Assembly (NCBI GenBank): GCA_025331435.1
Contig: JAIWNI010000053.1
Coordinates: forward strand, 62,001-126,000
DNA: 64,000 nucleotides
Direction of reading: 5' to 3'
Source: Choanephora cucurbitarum
Taxonomy: Eukaryota > Mucoromycota > Mucoromycetes > Mucorales > Choanephoraceae
Numbering within the stretch: position 1 is the stretch's first letter; the number at the start of each line of letters is the position of its first letter. Below the pieces are notes generated by a model that was not told the DNA's origin, did no database searches, and saw nothing but the letters and a program-made list of their open reading frames with translations. Below, piece after piece: positions 59,679 through 64,000 of this stretch. The position numbers and the translations under genes were made by a program.

Positions 59679-60584
59679 CTGTAGAAAATCTTGTTGTTAA
59701 CAAAGAAAAAGAGAGGGAAAAAAATGCGTTTCATTTAATTAATAAGTGACGCCTTCTCCTTCTCTCTCTTTTTTTCACATGTGATTACCTGATTTGGTTT
59801 GATCTCAGCTAAAGTGCTGTTATAACACCGACAACAATGCTTCTCATTGCCATAACAACTTACTTCTGGTACAACACTTTGTTGATTCGCCCGAGTTCGC
59901 ATCTTTCAAGGCATACTTCTCGAATATGTAATTATGCGAAGAGTTAGATGTTCAGAACCAATCAAGACAATGGTTGGCAACGGTATTAGCAAAAGCTAAA
60001 CTAAAGTGAGTATCAAACACTTTTCCAAGAGATGACAACACAAGCAAATTTAAGCTTCAAAACTAAATATAGTCAACAAGTCTACGCCTAGATGTCCATG
60101 CAGCGGGAATTCTTTGAACATTAACAGGCTTCCATTTTGGTGCACTATGATGATAACCATGGTTACAGAATCTATTTCAACTTTGAAGCTTTATGGAAGT
60201 AAGAGCAATCATGACAAAACACAAGCTACCAATGCAAACAGTATAGGATCATAAAAGCTCATTTTGTTGTAGCTGTAGCCCCAATCTCATAATTTGCTAA
60301 GCTTGCTTTGGGGCATATTCAAACCTATCAAATTTTCAGTGCGTTCTTTCCTTACCTTTCTTTTTATTCAACTGTTATTCTTTGTTAAACAAAGGTTCTT
60401 TTTCCTTTTGAATTGAGCCTATGTGTTTGTTAGAAGCTTCGCATATTCCGTTTTTATCGTTTGATATGTATCATGCAAAATTCAACTCATTTCAATGTGC
60501 CGTCACACTTTTATGCCTGACATAAATTCGAACTCCAGGTGCACACGAATGTAACTTTCTCTTTTCCTTTTTTTTTGGATTGAA
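59679..60584. promoter_or_regulatory. Divergent promoter region, no supported gene
   Basis: 0.9 kb between the lipase and the membrane-protein gene. No motif-bearing frame. CT-rich leader immediately before 60585. Confidence 0.4.
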
Positions 60585-61318
60585 ATGACGGAAGGCTTAC
60601 ATTTTAGAAAAAAGGTTACTCAAGAAGACGAGAATGAATTTCTGGATGAAGAAGGTAAATATTCATGTAGCCTATAAGAAGAGGAAGTTAAGATTGACCG
60701 AGTAATCTAGAACAAGAAAAGTTATTAAAGGAATTAAGTGAACAAAATGACAGTGCAAATCTAAGTATTCAGGTAACAAACACAGAAAACAACTCTTGGC
60801 TTGTTTCTGATACACAATAGCGAGGTCTAGTGACTGTCGGATTTATTTTGTTGGCTCTGTAAAGTAGATAGATATTGTCAGTTATTTTTCTTAACCTTTT
60901 TTTTTACTTTAGTTTCTTTCATGTCTTGCTACAAGGGGATCAAAATATCATTGTGCCTATCTCACAACTCTATACACCTACAACGATAAAGATTCAATCG
61001 CCTCAGATAGCATCAGCATGTAGTATTTTATCTATCCTGTTGTCTATTATCACTCTCATTCTGTCGTCATTATTGCCAGTGATACCCTTTGCACCTATTC
61101 AGACGCATGAAAAGAACACACTCTTTGGTTATGCTGCCTTAGTGACTGCAGCTCTGCCTATCCTTCAAAGTATACAGTCCACTTGGATTGAACTTGTGTT
61201 TTGGTCATTGCCTGCCTTTCTGATCGTCATGTATTATTCAGCCTACACTATGATACGTCAAGTCAATATGGGTATCATGGAATTGGAAGAATCAAAGTAT
61301 AAATACAAAGGAGCTTAA
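60585..61318 (+). CDS. Unknown small multi-pass membrane protein
   Basis: Four exons (about 60585-60654, 60710-60772, 60823-60859, 60912-61318) in consistent phase. The N-terminal ~45 residues are highly charged (RKKVTQEDENEFLDEEEQEKLLKELSEQ), a probable cytosolic helix. Hydrophobic stretches follow: GLVTVGFILLALFFHVLL, ASACSILSILLSIITLILSSLLPVIP, LFGYAALVTAALPILQSI and LVFWSLPAFLIVMYYS, so four helices are likely. The C-terminus is short and charged. I do not recognise the family. The first three exons are very small and would be missed by a simple search, as a frame starting at 60875 is otherwise longest. Confidence 0.65.
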
Positions 61319-61475
61319 TAAAACGAATTTTCTTATGTACCTGATAAAAAAGAAGAAAAAAATTCAAGTCACACAAAGCATTGACAGTAGGGGGGGTTTT
61401 GTCAGCTAAACCAGGTGGATTTTTTTTTCTTTTCTTTTCTTTTATTACCACTTGCCATTCTTCTTACACTACACC

Positions 61476-62081
61476 ATGTCTATTTCACCTTCTAAACAAG
61501 CTGCGATACAAGCCTATCGTCACTTACTTAAAACACAAAGAGAAGTCTTTGGTGGTAAGTTTTATAACACTAGATATATCACTTAAAAGAAAAGTGCTTA
61601 ACATGCTTATGTAGCTGATCATAAAGCCATTCTCGGTAAAATACACAAAAAAAATGATAACCACCATGCACTACGTTAACATGATCCTTTATTAGCTGCA
61701 AAAAAGGAAACATATGCTCGATTTATGCAATCAAAAGATGAGACAAATACAACTGTTTTAGAAGAAGTAAGGATTGCCTTTATCGCCATTATCTAGTCTA
61801 ACATGATGACACTAGAAACTTGAATTGGCAGGACAAGTTGCATCGTTATTAAGAAGAAATGTCATTCAAGCTGTACCCAAGGGCGATGATACATACAGTA
61901 AGCAATTATATGAATGCGGGAATCACCAAACTCATATGTGTACATGATAGAATTGAGAATCACAAAAGATACAGAATTGGGCGATAACGATTCAATCAAG
62001 AACACAAAGAACATTAACCGAAAAAACAGAAAGGGAAAGAAGCATGAGCATACAGGTGGATGCTGTGGTGGACATCATTAA
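61476..62081 (+). CDS. MZM1: LYR-motif protein MZM1/LYRM7 (complex III Rieske assembly factor)
   Basis: Five exons including a 21-base micro-exon (61615-61635, encoding ADHKAIL). The spliced product of about 128 residues begins MSISPSKQAAIQAYRHLLKTQ, with the LYR-family AYR and following basic-hydrophobic helix, continues AAKKETYARFM, LAGQVASLLRRNVIQAVPK and LRITKDTELGDNDSIK. These blocks match yeast Mzm1 and human LYRM7, matrix chaperones that stabilise the Rieske Fe-S protein before its insertion into complex III. Unlike those I know, it ends in a Lys-rich segment plus HTGGCCGGHH, a Cys/His cluster. Every intron keeps phase. It precedes a PHD-finger gene on the same strand with a 325-base gap. 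Confidence 0.82.
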
Positions 62082-62406
62082 GTTTATATTTCAGAAAAAA
62101 AAAGTAATACATGTAAAACATTAGAAGGCATTTGTCATTGTTTTGGAAGTATGTTAAGCTTTCAATAAGAAACTGTCATACCAAATGAGTGATAGGTGCA
62201 GTTACAAAATGAATTCATTCTATTGAAGTTTATTCGCTTCATTCTGTTGTTTCTTGTTAGATCCAAAAGCGTTACCTTTAGAAGCAGAAAGAGAAAAATA
62301 AGCCCTCACTTGAAAGTCACAGCCATTCTATAAGAGACTCTCAAGAAGTTCAAGCTATGTTTCTTTTTTTCTTATTTATTTTTCTTATTTTTTTTATTAA
62401 CAGACA
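62082..62406. other. Spacer between MZM1-like and PHD-finger genes
   Basis: 325 bases, T-rich toward the right end. It probably holds the 3' end of the first transcript and the short promoter or leader of the second. No gene seen. Confidence 0.45.
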
Positions 62407-63205
62407 ATGCTCCTATGTTATCGTTGTAGAGAGCAGTTAAGAGAACATGGCAAGAAGCCTTATATCACCTGCAAATATTGCACAGTATCCTGGCATATTG
62501 ACTGTCTTATTCAACCTTCGCATACACCTATACCCGATACCTTAGACTGGCGATGTCCTCACCATCAGGAGCGTGCTCATGTAACATAACAAAAGCAACT
62601 TGACTTGTTTCATATAACTTATTTCTAAAGCATGGTCAATAGACAACAAAACAGAGAGTGAAAGGAAAGGACGGCAGGACAGTGAAGGTACAACATACCT
62701 CAGAAGATATCACATTTCATGAAGCAGAAAACATTGTTAAATATGGTGGTGTGGTCTATGGTATTCCTACCTGGCATATTGAACATGAATTCTTGGACTT
62801 TGCTGCCAAGTAAAGCAAACACAATAGCATTGGATGGTTTAGAAAGTACTTATAAAAAAAATTTTTTTTTAATAGAAGAAGGCGTCGAGCAATGACTTTA
62901 GATAGAGATTATAAGGACAGTACTGAAGAATGGATCAATAGTTTGCCTGTTGATTTCCCTGTATATAAGACAAAAGAACAACAACAAGGCGTTGAGATGT
63001 TATTGGAAGCAGCACATCATGTAAGCTTATGGCTTGCTTTATCACTCATGTTTTCTAACATGACAGATAGGTAAATACAAACAAAAGACAGATTGAATTG
63101 GATGAAGATGAATACAAAAGGATGGAGGCAATTGATCAATTAATCAAGTTAAAGGGTGGTGAGGATGAGTTATTAAAGATTCTATCGTCCAAAACAAATA
63201 AATAA
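62407..63205 (+). CDS. PHD-type zinc-finger protein
   Basis: Four exons (62407-62580, 62643-62809, 62876-63020, 63071-63205) sum to 621 bases, 206 residues. The N-terminus holds CYRC, CKYC, SWHIDC and CPHH in the order C-x2-C, C-x2-C, H-x2-C, C-x2-H, a PHD finger in which the last ligand would be His instead of Cys. A basic stretch KQRVKGKDGRTVKVQH follows, then WHIEHEFLDFAAKKRRRRAMTLDRD and an acidic, helical C-terminus. PHD fingers usually read histone H3 tails; no further domain is visible, and the target is unknown. I cannot name an orthologue. Confidence 0.7.
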
Positions 63206-63234
63206 ATAACAGTAGATATACAGAGAAGAACTGA

Positions 63235-64000
63235 CTATTCTTCATCTTCTTCTTCTTCAATTTCCACTATCTCTTCTTGGTAACTGTATTTCTTATGAAC
63301 CATCATTAAGCCCAATAAGACAGGCAAATGAATGATACTACCAAAGAAGAGTTGTTTGGCATTTTTATCGTTACTAGAATATCACAGTGAGTTCCAAGTA
63401 TGTCAATTATGCTAAAACTCTTACCTTTTGCGCCAGAATTTCACAGCACCATAGAGTAAGGCACTATTGATCACAGTAGAATCAACAGCAAAGAGCCAAG
63501 AGGTCAAATCAAGATAGGTCAACCCCCAAGAAAGAGGAAACATGGCCAAACTGTATCTCAAGGAAACACGCGCATTCAACTTGGGATCGGTAACAGACAT
63601 CATTCGATAGCCAGCCTTAGAATAGTCTGCACGCAAATTCCAAGCAAGTGCATTGAAATGAGGAAATTGCCAAGCATACAAGATACCACCCAACACCCAT
63701 GCACCTGGATCAAGACTGTTGGTAGCTGCTGCCCAGCCCATCATAGGGGGGATACCACCCACAATAGCACCTACCCACGTATTGGCAATAGACGCTCTCT
63801 TCATGGGTGTATAGACACCTGTATACAGCAGAATGTTGGCTGCACCCAAACACGCTGTCAAAGGATTGACCATGGTAGCCAATGTGGTCACACCTGCAAT
63901 ACCTGTACCTACACCAAAACTGAAAGCATGAAAGGGTGAAAGGGCTCGACGGCCCAGCACGCGGTTACGTGTCCGAAGCATCTGTGCGTCGTAGGGTATC
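63235..64000 (-). CDS. COX10: Protoheme IX farnesyltransferase COX10 (5' part outside window)
   Basis: Two exons: 63421ish-64000 and 63235-63375, ending with an acidic tail (EEIVEIEEEEDEE) and TAG 63235-63237. At the window edge the frame reads PYDAQMLRTRNRVLGRRALSP, the conserved substrate-binding loop D-A-x-M-x-R-T-x-x-R of UbiA-type prenyltransferases in the COX10 subgroup. YTPMKRASIANTWVGAIVGGIPPMMGW and AWQFPHFNALAW are further signatures. The enzyme converts heme B to heme O in the inner mitochondrial membrane, the first step to heme A of cytochrome oxidase. The N-terminal half, including presequence and first Asp-rich motif, lies beyond base 64000. It converges on the PHD gene with 29 bases between stops. 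Confidence 0.95.

Noticed and set aside
61476..64000. MZM1, PHD gene and COX10 considered as a respiratory gene cluster
   Set aside because: Different strands, an unrelated PHD gene between them; fungal neighbours are often functionally unrelated.
1..64000. tRNA and rRNA genes
   Set aside because: No convincing B-box with a matching cloverleaf was seen by eye; a covariance-model scan (tRNAscan-SE, Infernal) would be decisive.

Overview
This window reads as nuclear DNA of a filamentous fungus, most likely an early-diverging Mucoromycota/Mucorales species. Nearly every gene is split by short introns (about 45-75 bases) with GTAAG-like donors, CTAAC-like branch sites and TAG/CAG acceptors. The DNA between genes is AT-rich, with long pyrimidine and poly-A/T tracts. 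One locus belongs to a multi-exon family that I recall as strongly expanded in Mucorales genomes. Species is not claimed. I saw no convincing tRNA, rRNA, CRISPR array, operon or viral insertion.

Layout. 1-9.4 kb: the 3' part of a complex I assembly factor (NDUFAF4-like), an MCT-type MFS transporter, a HAL2/MET22-type nucleotidase and a membrane-anchored glycosyltransferase-like protein. 9.5-20 kb: an orphan basic protein, a sucrase/ferredoxin-like (thioredoxin-fold Fe-S) protein, UDP-glucose 6-dehydrogenase, a LITAF-domain protein and a CTK1/CDK12-type kinase. 20-31.6 kb: mitochondrial aconitase, a protein combining two bromodomains with ankyrin repeats (RSC4-like), and a DIP2/CPS1-type protein with a DMAP1-binding domain and two adenylate-forming domains. 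32.9-38.6 kb: U1A/U2B''-type RRM protein, a small heat-shock protein with clear heat-shock elements, and the CPSF100/Cft2 subunit of the pre-mRNA 3'-end machinery.

38.6-46.9 kb is the accessory, repeat-rich part. It holds a seven-or-more-exon gene of a dispersed Mucorales family, interrupted in an exon by a 99-base MITE-like insertion. Around it lie microsatellites, a 31-base-arm hairpin, a 105-base inverted duplication and a decayed Tc1/mariner element with intact terminal inverted repeats.

47-64 kb returns to housekeeping genes: an SLC35C2-like transporter, a WDR89-like protein, a diaphanous-related formin whose FH1 region is built from a row of in-frame micro-exons, a KCH-type potassium transporter, a steryl ester hydrolase-like lipase, an unknown membrane protein, the LYR-motif protein MZM1/LYRM7, a PHD-finger protein and the 3' part of COX10.

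Several genes serve mitochondrial respiration (NDUFAF4, aconitase, MZM1, COX10) and several serve RNA polymerase II transcription and RNA processing (CTK1, Cft2, U2B'', the bromodomain protein). They are scattered and do not form a cluster. The most striking observations are the FH1 micro-exon array, the precise MITE insertion whose removal restores the reading frame, the 105-base inverted duplication, and the Cys/His-rich tail on MZM1. Exon boundaries were inferred by eye from reading frames and splice signals and may be off by a base or two.
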